Source of the DNA: Adineta vaga
Taxonomy: Eukaryota > Rotifera
Reading direction: 5' to 3'
Length of the DNA stretch: 64,000 nt
Assembly: GCA_021613535.1 (NCBI GenBank)
Contig: CP075494.1
Coordinates: 5,580,001-5,644,000 of the forward strand
In this document: positions 32,111 to 44,061 of the stretch, piece after piece
Numbering within the stretch: position 1 is the first letter of the stretch
Layout of the letters: every line of letters starts with the position of its first letter
The notes under the pieces: generated by a model
Told to the model about the DNA's origin: nothing
Databases searched by the model: none
The model's input: the letters and a program-made list of their open reading frames with translations, nothing else
Program-made: the position numbers and the translations under genes

Positions 32111-35100
32111 ATGGATTATTTTATACGAAAACAACGTCAACGATTGATCGAAGATTTACTTGAATTGTAAGTTTTAAAAAAATCTTATCGAATGATAAAT
32201 AATTGTGTTCTTTTTTACTTTTAAGACAACGTGAAGAAGATCTTCACAGACTTTATCAATCTATTACTTATAATACAAACGTATGATAAACTTATTTTAT
32301 CTAAATAATTCAAAATCTTATTGAATTATTTTCCTTAGAATTTCGAACAACAACAAATCGATTCTGATAGTGATGATTATGAACGTTATCATTATCGGGT
32401 TTGTATTTATTATAGTCGTTTGCTTTTCTCGTTCTATTTATTCTTTTCTATTATTAATTCATAGCGAAAAGAATATTGTTTGATATCAGTTATCTATCGA
32501 GATTCTCATAGTCAACGAAAAAAATCTATGGATGAAATAATCATCACACAACATAATCGAATAGTATATAAAGGTTGTTTAAAACATGGAGGTAAATCGA
32601 ATAGGATAGGAAATACGATTGATTTCCATTGAATTGTTTTGTATACACAGATCAATTTACATTCAAATCAAAACGTTATCGAAATGAATCACATATACGA
32701 TTGAAATTTTACATAAATGATGTATTAGAAGATGAAATGACAAGTTGCTGTGAACATGGATTAATTAATAGAAATAGACGAAAACATTTATTTCGTATTG
32801 AACGTATTATTGGATCCAAACCATGTTATGAGTAAAATAAAATTGATTTCTCTTTTGAAGAAAAAACTGTAAGTTTTATTTTGATTTAGATGTCGACTAG
32901 ATTATGATTCAGTGAGTCTTGATATTTAATTCAAATTATTTAGGATTATTTGTTTGTTTAGACATCATCAGGATCTCATTCATTAACAAGTTCATTCTCA
33001 AAAGTAATTATATTGATGTTGTTTTTTTTTTTTATAGAAAACCATCCCTATTTTATTCTTTAGTATAATAGTTGTCCAGCATGTCATCGATCATCAAGTA
33101 CTTTATCTGAAGGTATTGTTCTTCTTTTCATTCGATTTTTCATCATATAATTTAGATCAATCCGATGCATCCAAATCAAAGGTTAGAATTTTGAATTGAA
33201 ATTCAACGGAAAACATTTGTCTTTCGTAGAAAAAACAATCACGACTTACCCTTCCAAAACTGTCGAATAGAAAAGCTTGTAAGTTTATAAACTTAATCTT
33301 CATTCAATTCTTTGAGTATACTTTTTTTCCTTTAGCAAGTGAAGGTTTTATCGCTAATATCAATGATATCGTCGAAAATGATACATATCTTCGCAAGAAA
33401 GAACAAAAATCTGATGAAGATCTAACTGATACTTCAACTGTAGAATCACCATCCCCATCTAAACGAACATATGGTATAAATCCTTCTAACAAATTATAAA
33501 TATTTTATAATTTCACAAAGGTCCTCCACAATTATCCATGATGTCTGCTTCCGATGCACATGACGATTCACCAGTACCTTCAGTCCATGAACAACCATTT
33601 AATTCATCACAAACTAATGAACAAAATTCAGGTTTGAGAAACATTTTCTAGAGAAGGAAAGTTCTAATTTTTTTTTCGTTCGTTCAGTTTCTCAATCTAA
33701 TTCACGACGAACTATACAACGACTTGAATCTATTCCATCACGAGCTGAAAGTAATGCAGATGAACAAACAGTTTCCTTATCGCTCAATCATTCTAATGAA
33801 ATTGCTATTGCTAATGATGCAACGCAATTATTATTAGCTCGACTAGGAATTTTACGACGTTAGTAACTTCTTCTGTCTTTTATTAATCAAAAATCTTCTT
33901 GTATTTCAGAACAACAAGTTGAACGTCCTGAAGTATCAACGAATGTAACTATTCGAGAAAAAGGTAATGTAGAATATTTCACTCTAGTCTATCTTCATTC
34001 AACATATCCCGATGATGGAACTATACGACGACTTCGAAGTTTGGTGAATTTCTTAAAAATTTTCAATGATATCGATGATTGTGTGGCATTTATAAATAGT
34101 ATTGTTTTCGAAAAGATCATTCTTATTCTTTCAAATATGTTCTGTGAATCGATTCTTTCACGAATCGAAGAACTTCAACAAATTTATACCATTTATGTTT
34201 TACATGATACAGAAGGTGTTATTGATTTTTCCTCAACACAATCGAAAATTCAAGGTTTCTATACTAATATCAATGATATTTATAATGAAATGACAATAAA
34301 TATGAATAAAATCTCACGAGATTTAATCACTTATTTCAATGCGTCATCAAATGCAGTGACACTCGATTCTATGTTTGTATATTATCACTTATTAATAGAA
34401 ATTATACTTGATAAAAATGAAACGAGCAATGGTTTCAAAGAATTAATTGATTTTGCACGAGAAGAATATGAAGGTAATGAAATTGAATTAACAATTATCG
34501 ATGAATTTGAAAATGCTTATCAGTCAAATAAAGCAATTTATTGGTTTACAAGAAAATGTTTTCTATCAAAAGTAAAATTCACTTCTTCTTCTTCTTCTTC
34601 TAAAATTCTTTTCGACAAATTTCTTCTTTAGATGATTAATAAAGCATTACGTATTCCTGAAGCTGATGTTCTATATAAACTACGTGTCTTTATTCAAGAT
34701 CTATATGAACAATTGATAGAAGAAGCAACAAATAGTTCTCTAACAGTTTATTTTGCACAAACAATTCAACGAAGTGATTTAGATGATTTACATAAGAATA
34801 TTTTAAGCAGTAATCTAATCATTCTTCCACAATTTCTATTCGGTTCAACAGATCGAACACGAGCTATACGTATTGCTCATGATATTCCACGTTTAACTGC
34901 TGATTTCGTTCCACTTATCATCTGTATAAATATTCCTGACGGTTTCAAATGTGCTAATCTTCATTCTCATCGATATGAAATCGATGAAGATAATGATGTG
35001 TTATTAAATATGAATACTATGGGACGTTTAACACAAATTGACAAAGAACATACGAATGAAGATCATATTGCTTATATTTATGTAACTGTAGTTAAATGTG

Positions 35101-36251
35101 AACATCAACAACAAGTACAACAAATACTTGATGTGAAACGAACAGAAATGAAAAGTTTTTCACCATTTGCTACATTAATTAAATTAATGATAGCAATGAA
35201 TCAACAAACATCTGCCGAAAATTTTACAGTTTCCATGTATAAAAATCCATTTCTACGTGATAATACAAATATTCAAAGTTCAATTGCTGCTTGTCTACAT
35301 GTTCTTGCAACAAATTATCGAAATCAAGAAGATTTTCATCGTGCTGTTCATTTATATCTTCTATCATTACAAGCATTTCTTCGTGTTATTCCACCAAATG
35401 CTCTTGAATTATCTACATTGTATATAAATATCGCAACTATGTATTTTCGTATTGATAATTATGAAAAAGCACTTGATTATTATCAGAAAGGTCTTGATAT
35501 ACATCTTCATTCGAATTCACCAGATCTTTATTCGATAAGTAATTGTACGAATAGTATTGGAATTGTTTATCTTAAACAAGAACGATATGAAGATGCAATC
35601 AAATCATTTGAACGAACTTTAAAAATTCTTCATCAAATTCCTGATTCACATGAAAGTGAACTTGCATTAACTTATGATAATATCGGAGATGCTTATCTTG
35701 CCTATGGTAAATATGATGAAGCATTAAATCATTATACAAAATCATTAAATATTCAAGAACAGATTAGTCCAAAAAATCCTCAAACATTAGGCACATCTTA
35801 TCATACAATTGGAAATATTTATTTAAAACTTGGCCGATGTCGAGATGCATTAGTTCATTTAAAACGTGCTTTAGAATATCAACAACAATATTTACCTTTA
35901 GTTCATCCAGCCTTTGCTTTACTCTATAATAATATTGGTTTAATGCATTATCGAATTGAACAATATAATGAAGCATTACAATGTTATCATAAAAGTTTAG
36001 AAATTGCTGCTATTGCATTACCAGATAATCATTCAATGGTCGGAATAACATTGTTTAATATGGGTCTAGTCTATTCAAGTGAAGATAAATATGATGAAGC
36101 AATGGAAAGTATAGAAAAATCGACGATACAATTTTTAAAAACATTACCACCTGATCATCCAGATGTTCTAGAAAATCAATCATATATGGAATCCATTCGA
36201 CAGAAGAAAATGTTAAAAGACCTTTTTGAAGAACACACCACAACTTTTTGA
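32111..36251 (+). CDS. DUF4590 (ERICH3-like) / degenerate ART / TPR fusion protein, 15 exons
   Basis: Exons: 32111-32166, 32226-32280, 32339-32398, 32465-32591, 32651-32831, 32890-32911, 32962-33003, 33064-33112, 33156-33181, 33230-33278, 33336-33473, 33521-33631, 33688-33858, 33910-34571, 34632-36251; all GT..AG and in frame, 1122 residues. Residues about 58-165 match DUF4590 of ERICH3: VYKGCLKHGDQFTFKSK, a SCCEHG motif and GSKPCYEC. A Ser-rich linker follows. From about residue 370 comes the N-terminal region and ADP-ribosyltransferase-like fold of the bdelloid ART/TPR family (YWFTRKCFLSK, MINKALR), but the VYRGQ motif reads VYFAQ and the ExE motif is not evident, so catalysis is doubtful. 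At least six TPRs occupy about 805-1105 (e.g. YEDAIKSFERTLKI). No in-frame ATG precedes the conserved ART-region start within its exon, which argues for one joined gene. Confidence 0.75.
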
Positions 36252-36573
36252 CGTTTTTCTTTTTGTATATTCAATAAAATTCAGAAGTTATGCTGATCTT
36301 TACTTTACAATTATCTTAAAATTTCAATCAATTCTGTTTCTAATTCATTGATTTACATAGTCAAATTACAGACTATACATTTTTTTCCGATGACCTACTT
36401 TCTCTATCTTTACATCATTTTTTTGGCATCATTAATATGGTTTGAAAAGAAGAAGAAAAAAAGAATTCTCTCTGTTTCTCTTTCTTTTAGAGTGTCGTCA
36501 AGACGAAGTCGCTTTTCACTTATAGTCTTTCAATAATTTTAAAAGAAAAAGAGAAAAATAAACGTCTTGAGCG

Positions 36574-38542
36574 ATGGCAATGAGCAAAGAATATACAGAA
36601 GATCTAATTTTAGCCGTTCAGCAGATTTGTTCTCCTGCATATCAAGAAGCATTCAAAGCTGTTACTAATGAACAATTCTCTTTCATCACAACCGAACAAC
36701 ACACTGTACTTGAATCTTATCCAAATACGATTGCGTGGTATGCAGGTGATCAACGTCAAACTATAATTGAGCAAATTCGACGTACACACTTGAAATGGTT
36801 TGATAATTGGCTTAATCAATATGGTACTGGCCAAGGATTAATCATTAAACAACAAATGCTTTTTAACCATGTCATGTTACATGTAGAAAACATATTATTT
36901 CGAATTGATCATGGTGATATACCTGCTACTGAAGAGACACGTAAAGATTTTTGCCAAATTGCCAATACTATTAAACATTGTCTACATACAATTAAAGAAT
37001 TAAATTTAACAGTTATTGATGAAGTAACTTCACCTTTTGTTGAACAACATCTGCAAATTCTCTTCTATTTTACTTTGGATAATGATCTTGTTATTCATCT
37101 CAAAAGACTTGAATTAGTTGATCTTGTAAATACATTCATACAGATAGCAAACGATCGGAAGGAGATCCTTCTAAATGCTTACCGAATTTTGGCAGTCTTA
37201 ATGACTGAAGCAGACATAAAACAATTACAAAACTCGAATAGAATCGCTTCTGTATTTATTCAATTTATTAGTAGTAGCATTAATGGCGGTGCCAGTACTC
37301 AAGATCGTTTACAGAATAATCTTCGAAGTCTCAATGGTAAGTTTAGACATATTTCAGTCGATTTTTCATACAGATTCACAATATTATTTAGTACTTACTC
37401 AACATGATGAAATTCGTGAAGAATTAATTAAACAAAATGGTCAGAAATATTTTCTTCGTTGTGCTCTTGAAGAAAAATTCGATCCAATCAAAGCGAAATT
37501 ACCAGCACTTTATATCCTTCTAACATTATCATTCAATGAAACTTTTGCGACAGCGCTAAAAACTAACACAAACTTTATGGAACATGTTCGTAAATTGAGT
37601 TTATCATCAAATGAAGATCTACAACGAGTTGCTACTGCGTTAATCTGGCAATTAGAAGAAAAATCCGAAAAAAAAGATAATCACAAAGAAAACAATTCGC
37701 AACCTTCTGTATCATCCATACCAACGAAGAAACAATACGATATTATGATTAGTTATTCTCATAGTGATAAAGAACTTTGCCATCAGATTGCGAAAAGTTT
37801 AGAACTAGATAATTTACGTATATGGATCGATTTTCAACAAATCCATGGTAATATGGCTGATACAATTGCGGAAGCAATTGAAAATTCTGAAGTTGTTCTT
37901 ATCTGTATGTCAAGTACTTATAAAGAAAGTTCTGTTTGTAAATCAGAAGCAACATATGCAGTTAAACGTGGTTGCCATATTATTCCACTTGTTATGACAC
38001 CTCAATATAAAGCAGATGGATGGCTTGGATTAGTAACTTCTAGTCTTATCTATGTTGATTTTAAAAAACTTCATTTCGATCAAGCTTATGAACAATTAAA
38101 ACATCAAATTCAACGTAATCGAACAAATCCTACGCAAGAACTACCAATCAAACAGCATCCATCGCAAGATGATCATAGTTCAGTGAACAATATCATTCTC
38201 AAAACATTTCCAACTGTAAATATTGTCAAAGAATATCCTCATTGTATTGATATGTGGACTGAAGATCATGTTAAATCGTTTTTAATCGAAAAGAAACTTC
38301 CTATTCTTCTCGGTGCATTCGAAGGAATGAACGGTCGTTTATTACATAGAGCTTACGACATGTGTCAATCAAATCAACAAGCCATGTTTTCATCACTTAA
38401 AGATGATATTCATCAATCGTCATATAGAGCTACTCTTACTTTAAAAGATTATCTTATTTTTTTAGAAGAAATCAAAGCTTATATACCATATAAACTTGGT
38501 CAGCAACTGAATCCAACCTCTGCTGTTTGTAATCTAATGTAA
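36574..38542 (+). CDS. ARM-like/TIR/SAM protein (second SARM1-like paralogue)
   Basis: Exons 36574-37336 and 37392-38542 with a 55-base intron; 637 residues. The N-terminal 330 residues are helical and resemble armadillo-type repeats. The TIR domain is at about 368-500: YDIMISYSHSD, IWIDF after the first helix, and SVCKSEATYAV with the NADase-type Glu (E440), then IIPLV. A SAM-like unit follows at about 535-625, beginning MWTEDHVKSFL. It is shorter than the protein at 4685-7201, which has two C-terminal SAM-like units, and the two are clearly diverged. Function is probably NAD cleavage or TIR-mediated signalling; not proven. Confidence 0.82.
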
Positions 38543-38761
38543 TAGTCGATTCTTTTTTTGTTTAATATTTGTTTGAGAAAAAAAAATAAATATGTCGATC
38601 ATTTTTTTCTTCTTCTGAAATACAGAACGAAAAAAGCGTCAGGTTTGTTTTCTTTTCTCCGTTGTTGCACAATCATTCGTCAGTCACGTTGAATCGTTCG
38701 TTTTGCCACAAAAATAATAAATACTTGTGCAAGTCGATTCAGGCATCAATCAAAAGCAAAA

Positions 38762-40400
38762 ATGAGTGAAAACAACACAGACGATGATGAATGTTTTTAT
38801 AATATGTCCGAAGTATTACCAAATTCACCATCCAAACTCGACGGCAACGAACCAATTACACCTGGAGATGAATTTGATGAAAATTTCTATGAAATTGATG
38901 AAGATGTGAAAGATAAAGATATTCAAGCATATATCGATGAACCAATAACTCCCGGTGATGATATTAGTCCAAATTTTCATTATACAGTCTTAACTTCGAA
39001 TGAATATGTTACATTAATGATGAAATATGTTGATGAAGTCAAAGATATTCTTCAATTATCATCGTCTATAGTGAAACTTTTATTGCATCATTTCAAATGG
39101 AATAAACAACGATTATTAGAAAAATTCTATGAAATGGATTCAAATGAATTCTTTCAACAAGCAAAAATTATTAATCCATTTTCACAAACAATCGTTACAT
39201 CTGAAGAATCGACAGCGATGAATATTTGTTTAATTTGTTGTTCCGATGAAGAGAAACAAATGTTTAATTTAGAATGTAAACATACATTTTGTAATGATTG
39301 TTGGAAGAATTATTTAATTAATCAAATTGTTAATCAAGGTCTTGCAGAAACGATTGTTTGTCCTGATTCTGAATGTGAAATTCTTGTTGATGAAGATACA
39401 ATTCTAAAATTTTTAGATAATAATGAATTTGTTCAACATATTTATTCGAAAATTATATTAAACTCATATGTTGATAATAATCCACGGGCTCGTTGGTGTC
39501 CAGGAAAGAATTGCGATCGAATTATTAATTCATCATCTTTAACATCAGCATATAATTATGCACAATTGATAACGTGTAATCATTGTCAAATATCATTTTG
39601 TTTTCAATGTTCACAACCGTGGCATGATCCAATCAAATGTGTCTTATTATTACAATGGAATAAGAAATTATTTGATGATAGTGAAACAATTATTTGGTTA
39701 AAAGCAAATACAAGATCTTGTCCAAAATGTCAAATTAATATAGAAAAAAATGGAGGTTGTAATCATATGACTTGTCGAAGTTGTTCACATGAATTTTGTT
39801 GGTTATGTTTCGGTAAGAATTTAACGTGATAGATTTGCTCAAAACACATCGATTTTCTTTTAAGGCGATTGGAATAAGCATTCAGAATGTAATCGTTTCA
39901 ATGAACCCACAAGGACTGATAAAGTTCAAGAACAATATGCTCTTGCGCTAAGTCGTTATCTTCATTATCATGATCGTTTTCGTGCTCATGAACATTCTTA
40001 TGAATTAGAATCGAAATTATATAAAAAAATTCAACGAAAATTACTTCGAAATAAAGAACAATTATCAATTAATGATATACAGATAATTAATAAAGCATTT
40101 AAAATTTTATTAGATTGTCGACAAACCTTAACGTATACCTATCCATTCGCATATTATCTCTTAAAAAATAATCAATCAGATGTATTCGAACAAAATCAAG
40201 CTGATTTAGAACGTGGATGTGAAGAATTAAGTGAACTTTTAGAAAAAGATTTCTTTAAAGAAAATGTTTTAGACAATGTTCGAAAAAAAGTATCAGATAA
40301 ACTGATTTATTGTAATGCACAAAAATGTGCTTTATTAAAACATGTGAAAGATGGTTATATCAATAGTTATTGGCAATATATTGATGATACAAATAAATAA
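38762..40400 (+). CDS. RBR E3 ubiquitin ligase, ariadne type
   Basis: Exons 38762-39812 and 39865-40400 (52-base intron inside the RING2 region, GT..AAG); 528 residues. The acidic N-terminus contains a duplicated EPITPGD motif (30-36 and 60-66). A UBA-like stretch follows (YTVLTSNEYVTLMMKYVDEV onward), as in ARIH1. RING1 starts near residue 155 (CLICC), the IBR lies near 225-290, and RING2 starts at C320 with catalytic Cys333 (GGCNHMTC). The C-terminal helical ariadne domain (about 350-528) is encoded by exon 2 and gives neddylated-cullin-dependent autoinhibition in ARIH1. Length (528 residues) is close to the animal orthologue (about 557). Confidence 0.92.
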
Positions 40401-40635
40401 ACATTTCTTTTTTTCTTTTTTGAATAAATAAATTTGATCATGCACGTAGATTTATCATTTCTGTTTTTTCATTGATAGTGTACAGTGTACGTCTTACCTG
40501 TATAATACTCTAAGTGGTTAAATAGACACACGAGTTTACATCATGAAATGCATTATCGATAAAGAGTATATACTTATTTATAGTTATAATGAAACCTCTC
40601 GATTTTGATCTACCTCAAGATATATTTAGTTTTAG

Positions 40636-41528
40636 ATGACTCAAAATGCTCTCGTTACTGGTGCCGCACGAGGTATTGGACGTGCTATTGCACTTCGTTT
40701 AGCTAAAGATGGTCTGAATGTTGCTGTGAATGATACCAAAGCCAATGCTTCTGAACTTGAACAGACACGACAAGAAATCGAACAACTTGACCGACATTCA
40801 TATTCGATTATAGCAGATGTTTCCAATGATACACAAGTTGAAAATATGATGCGAAATACTGCACAAAAATTGGGTAGTTTGAATGTATGTACACTTATCA
40901 ATAGAATATGTTGTTGTTGTTGTTATTGTTGTTTTTTCAATCAATAGGTAGCTATTGCTAATGCTGGAATTGCTCAAGTAAAACCATTACTTGAAATAAC
41001 AACTGAAGATTGGGATAAAATGTTTGCTGTGAATTTGCGTGGTGTATTTCTTTGTTATCGAGAAGCTGCGAAGATTATGATTGAACAAGGAAAAGGAGGG
41101 AAAATTATTGGAGCTTGTAGTATTGTTGGTTACAAGCCATTTCCAATGCTAAGTCATTATTCTGCAACTAAATGGGGTGTTCGTGGTCTTACACAAGCAG
41201 CTGCAATGCAGTTAGCTCAATATAAAATTACAGTAAATGCTTATTGTCCTGGTATGTTTTTGAAGGCTATATGGAATATTTAATTAAGAATTAACTTATA
41301 GGAATTGTTGGTACAGCAATGTGGGATTTAATTGATGAAAAATTAGCTAAATATGAAAATAAAGAAAAAGGAAAAGTTATTGAAGAATATACAAATAAAC
41401 TTATTGCTCTTGGTCGTACTAGTGTTCCTGAAGATGTAGCAAATTTTGTTTCATATTTAGCTAGTTCAGATTCAGATTATATGACTGGACAAAGCGTGAT
41501 GATCGATGGTGGAGTCCAATTTTCTTAA
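40636..41528 (+). CDS. Short-chain dehydrogenase, butanediol dehydrogenase/diacetyl reductase-like (tandem copy 1)
   Basis: Exons 40636-40884, 40948-41251 and 41302-41528; 259 residues. SDR motifs: TGAARGIG cofactor loop, IANAGIAQ, Ser in GACSIVGY, YSATK active-site pair, and the AYCPGIVGTAMWD stretch typical of microbial (S)-acetoin-forming diacetyl reductases and meso-butanediol dehydrogenases. The C-terminus MTGQSVMIDGGVQFS is standard for tetrameric SDRs. The introns are short (63 and 50 bases) and at the same codon positions as in the next gene. Similar to bacterial and fungal enzymes, so acquisition from a microbe followed by intron gain is a reasonable hypothesis; the real substrate is unknown. 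Confidence 0.88.
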
Positions 41529-41996
41529 CTGACAAAAAAGTAATATGACATTATGATTTATAAAAAAAAATATCAATTTCTCCTCTTTTGATTTTTTTGT
41601 AATAAAACATGAAATGTATTTTGATCTTTTTTGCATTCAGTTTTAAGTACGAAAATGTGTCTGGATGTCAAATGTGGATAAAACAAACGCCAGGTAAATT
41701 TACCATCTCATCATTAATGTGTTGTGCAATATAGCATGTTTTTCGTACATAAATAAGGATGATTGGTGACAAACAAAGGAATCTCATATTTACCTTCGTT
41801 TAAACATAGAAAATATTTTGATGATTGTATGAAGAACCAGTCTTCTAGTCCAATTGAATTCGATTCGTCGCACAATAAATATCATGCACATCTGTGTTGA
41901 GTAATATTATTTTTTTATGCAAATAAAAGAGGCTAGTATTGGCTATTATGGTTAATATGTGAAATGTTCTTTATGTTTTAGTTTACCTGAATAAAG
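41529..41996. other. Spacer between tandem SDR genes
   Basis: 468 bases, no gene seen; acts as terminator/promoter region of the tandem pair. Confidence 0.5.
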
Positions 41997-42890
41997 ATGT
42001 CAAGAAATGCTCTTGTTACTGGTGCTGCACGAGGTATTGGACGTGCCATTGCACTTCGTCTTGCTGAAGATGGTCTAAATGTTGCTGTGAATGATCTTGA
42101 TGTAATGTCTGATGAACTTGAAGAAACAAAACGAGAAATTGAAAAATGTGGTAGAAAATCGATAACAATCATAGCGGATGTTTCCAATGATAAACAAGTT
42201 GAAACCATGATGAAAACTGTCACTAAAGAATTAGGTAGTCTGGATGTATGTACTCTCTACACATTTATTTATTTTTTTTTAATGAACTGATTTATTGAAT
42301 ATGATAGGTCGTTGTTGCAAATGCTGGAATTGGTCAAGCTAAACCCTTCATTGAAATAACTACGGAAGAATGGGATAACATGTTTGCTGTCAATGTACGT
42401 GGTATTTTTCTTTGTTATCGAGAAGCTGCGAAGATTATGATTGAACAAGGAAAAGGTGGCAAAATTATTGGGGCATGTAGCGCTGTTGCACATAGAACAT
42501 TTCCATTGATGGGTCATTATATTGCTAGTAAATGGAGTGTTCGTGGTCTTACACAAGCAGCTGCGATGGAATTGGGAAAATATAACATTACAGTAAATGC
42601 TTATTGTCCTGGTAAGTGTTAAACTTTAGTCAAGAGAAATATTATATCGACGTTTTCATTACATAGGAGTTGTTGATACACCGTTGATGAATGCTCAAAG
42701 TGAAGAATTCGCTAAATTACAAAACACAACAAAAGAAGAAGTGATAAAAAGTTTCGCTCAAATCACTACTCTTGGTCGTACAAGTGTACCAAAAGATGTA
42801 GCAAATTTCGTTTCATTTTTAGCTAGTAGAAATTCGGATTATATGACCGGACAGAGTATTATTGTTGATGGTGGAATTGCTTTTTCTTAA
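41997..42890 (+). CDS. Short-chain dehydrogenase, butanediol dehydrogenase/diacetyl reductase-like (tandem copy 2)
   Basis: Exons 41997-42245, 42308-42611 and 42667-42890; 258 residues. Exons 1 and 2 have exactly the same lengths as in the upstream copy (249 and 304 bases), so the pair arose by tandem duplication of a gene that already had both introns. Motifs: [31 protein letters not shown] and [12 protein letters not shown]. Exon 2 is highly similar between copies, while the region before the active-site Tyr and the C-terminal third differ, which may reflect a changed substrate. Confidence 0.88.
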
Positions 42891-43179
42891 TTTGTACTAT
42901 TATGTGTGCTAATAAACATTTGTTTATAATAATGAACAGTAATGATGTCAATGTCAATAGGCAAAAACATGTTTCTCTTTTGTTTTTTGCTTTATCGAGA
43001 CGTGAAAGAAGCGAACAAAGTACACGTGTTTCTTTTCCGTGTATTTCACAAGTAGATGTAATACAATGAATCATTTGGATGAAAAGAAAAAAAAAACTAA
43101 GTGGTGACAACCGATAAACATTTGACAAAAGTGAGAAATATTGCTAACGAAACGAAATTTTCCTCAGTTTGATTAAAAC

Positions 43180-44061
43180 ATGACGAATGTCAATGAAGAA
43201 CTATATGAAGAAGAAGAAGAAGATACAACACCAGTTTATGAAAATGAAAAATTAGATATACTTATTCGACAAATGCGCCTATGTAAAACAGCAACATTTT
43301 ATGTTGAAACATTATCGAATGATGACATACGATTGATTGCTGATGAAGTAAGAATCAATCAACGTTGGAATACTTTGCGTATTATTGGTCATAATCAAGT
43401 TCAATTAGATGGTGCACAATATCTTTTCGATGCATTAGCAGCTAATCCAGCATTAAAAAGTCTTCATCTGGGTGGAAATTCTCTAGGTGATGCTGGAGTA
43501 TCAATATTTATCCCATTGTTATCATCGAATATGACTATAACGGAATTAATTTTAACAGATAATCAAATAACAGAAGTTGGTGGACAAATAATTGCTGACA
43601 TGCTCCGAGTAAATTCAACACTGATGACTCTTGTACTTCATGGAAATCCATTATTGGATGCTGGTGTAGTATCGATCGTTGAAACACTTCATCGAAATCG
43701 AACAATGACTGTTTTGAAATTAACTCGAACGTCAATGACTGATCTTGGTGCACAAAAAATAGCATTAATGCTTCAATCAAAACCAACAATGGAAGTCCTA
43801 TCGCTTGATAGTAATGATATCAGTGATGTAGGAATGCAGGCAATTTGTTTAGCGTTGGAAGAAAATCAAACGTTGAAATGTCTTAATATTCGACAAAATC
43901 AAATTACTGATAAAAGTCTGGATACTATCGTTAAAATGCTTGAGACCAAACGAATATTCGATCGATTAGATCTAGCACGTAATCAATTTAGTGATCAAGC
44001 CAAAGAAACTATCCGACAAACAAATACAAATATCAACACTGTTAAAAGTCTTATATTGTAG
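43180..44061 (+). CDS. Leucine-rich repeat protein, ribonuclease-inhibitor/NLRC3-like repeats
   Basis: Single exon, 293 residues. An acidic N-terminus (LYEEEEEDTTP) is followed by about eight repeats of 28 residues with the RI-type pattern (e.g. LKSLHLGGNSLGDAGVSIF, then LTELILTDNQ-like units, and LKCLNIRQNQITDKSLDTI). These alternate helix and strand in a horseshoe scaffold for protein binding. No NACHT or other effector domain is present, so it is probably a stand-alone adaptor or a dynein regulatory/tropomodulin-like LRR protein; the exact orthologue is not recognised. Confidence 0.85.
   Translation: MTNVNEELYEEEEEDTTPVYENEKLDILIRQMRLCKTATFYVETLSNDDIRLIADEVRINQRWNTLRIIGHNQVQLDGAQYLFDALAANPALKSLHLGGNSLGDAGVSIFIPLLSSNMTITELILTDNQITEVGGQIIADMLRVNSTLMTLVLHGNPLLDAGVVSIVETLHRNRTMTVLKLTRTSMTDLGAQKIALMLQSKPTMEVLSLDSNDISDVGMQAICLALEENQTLKCLNIRQNQITDKSLDTIVKMLETKRIFDRLDLARNQFSDQAKETIRQTNTNINTVKSLIL

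Noticed and set aside
33908-33985. A 24-base intron (GTAATGTAG..CTCTAG) at the start of the ART region
   Set aside because: Far shorter than the other introns here, and the unspliced frame reads through with conserved family sequence.
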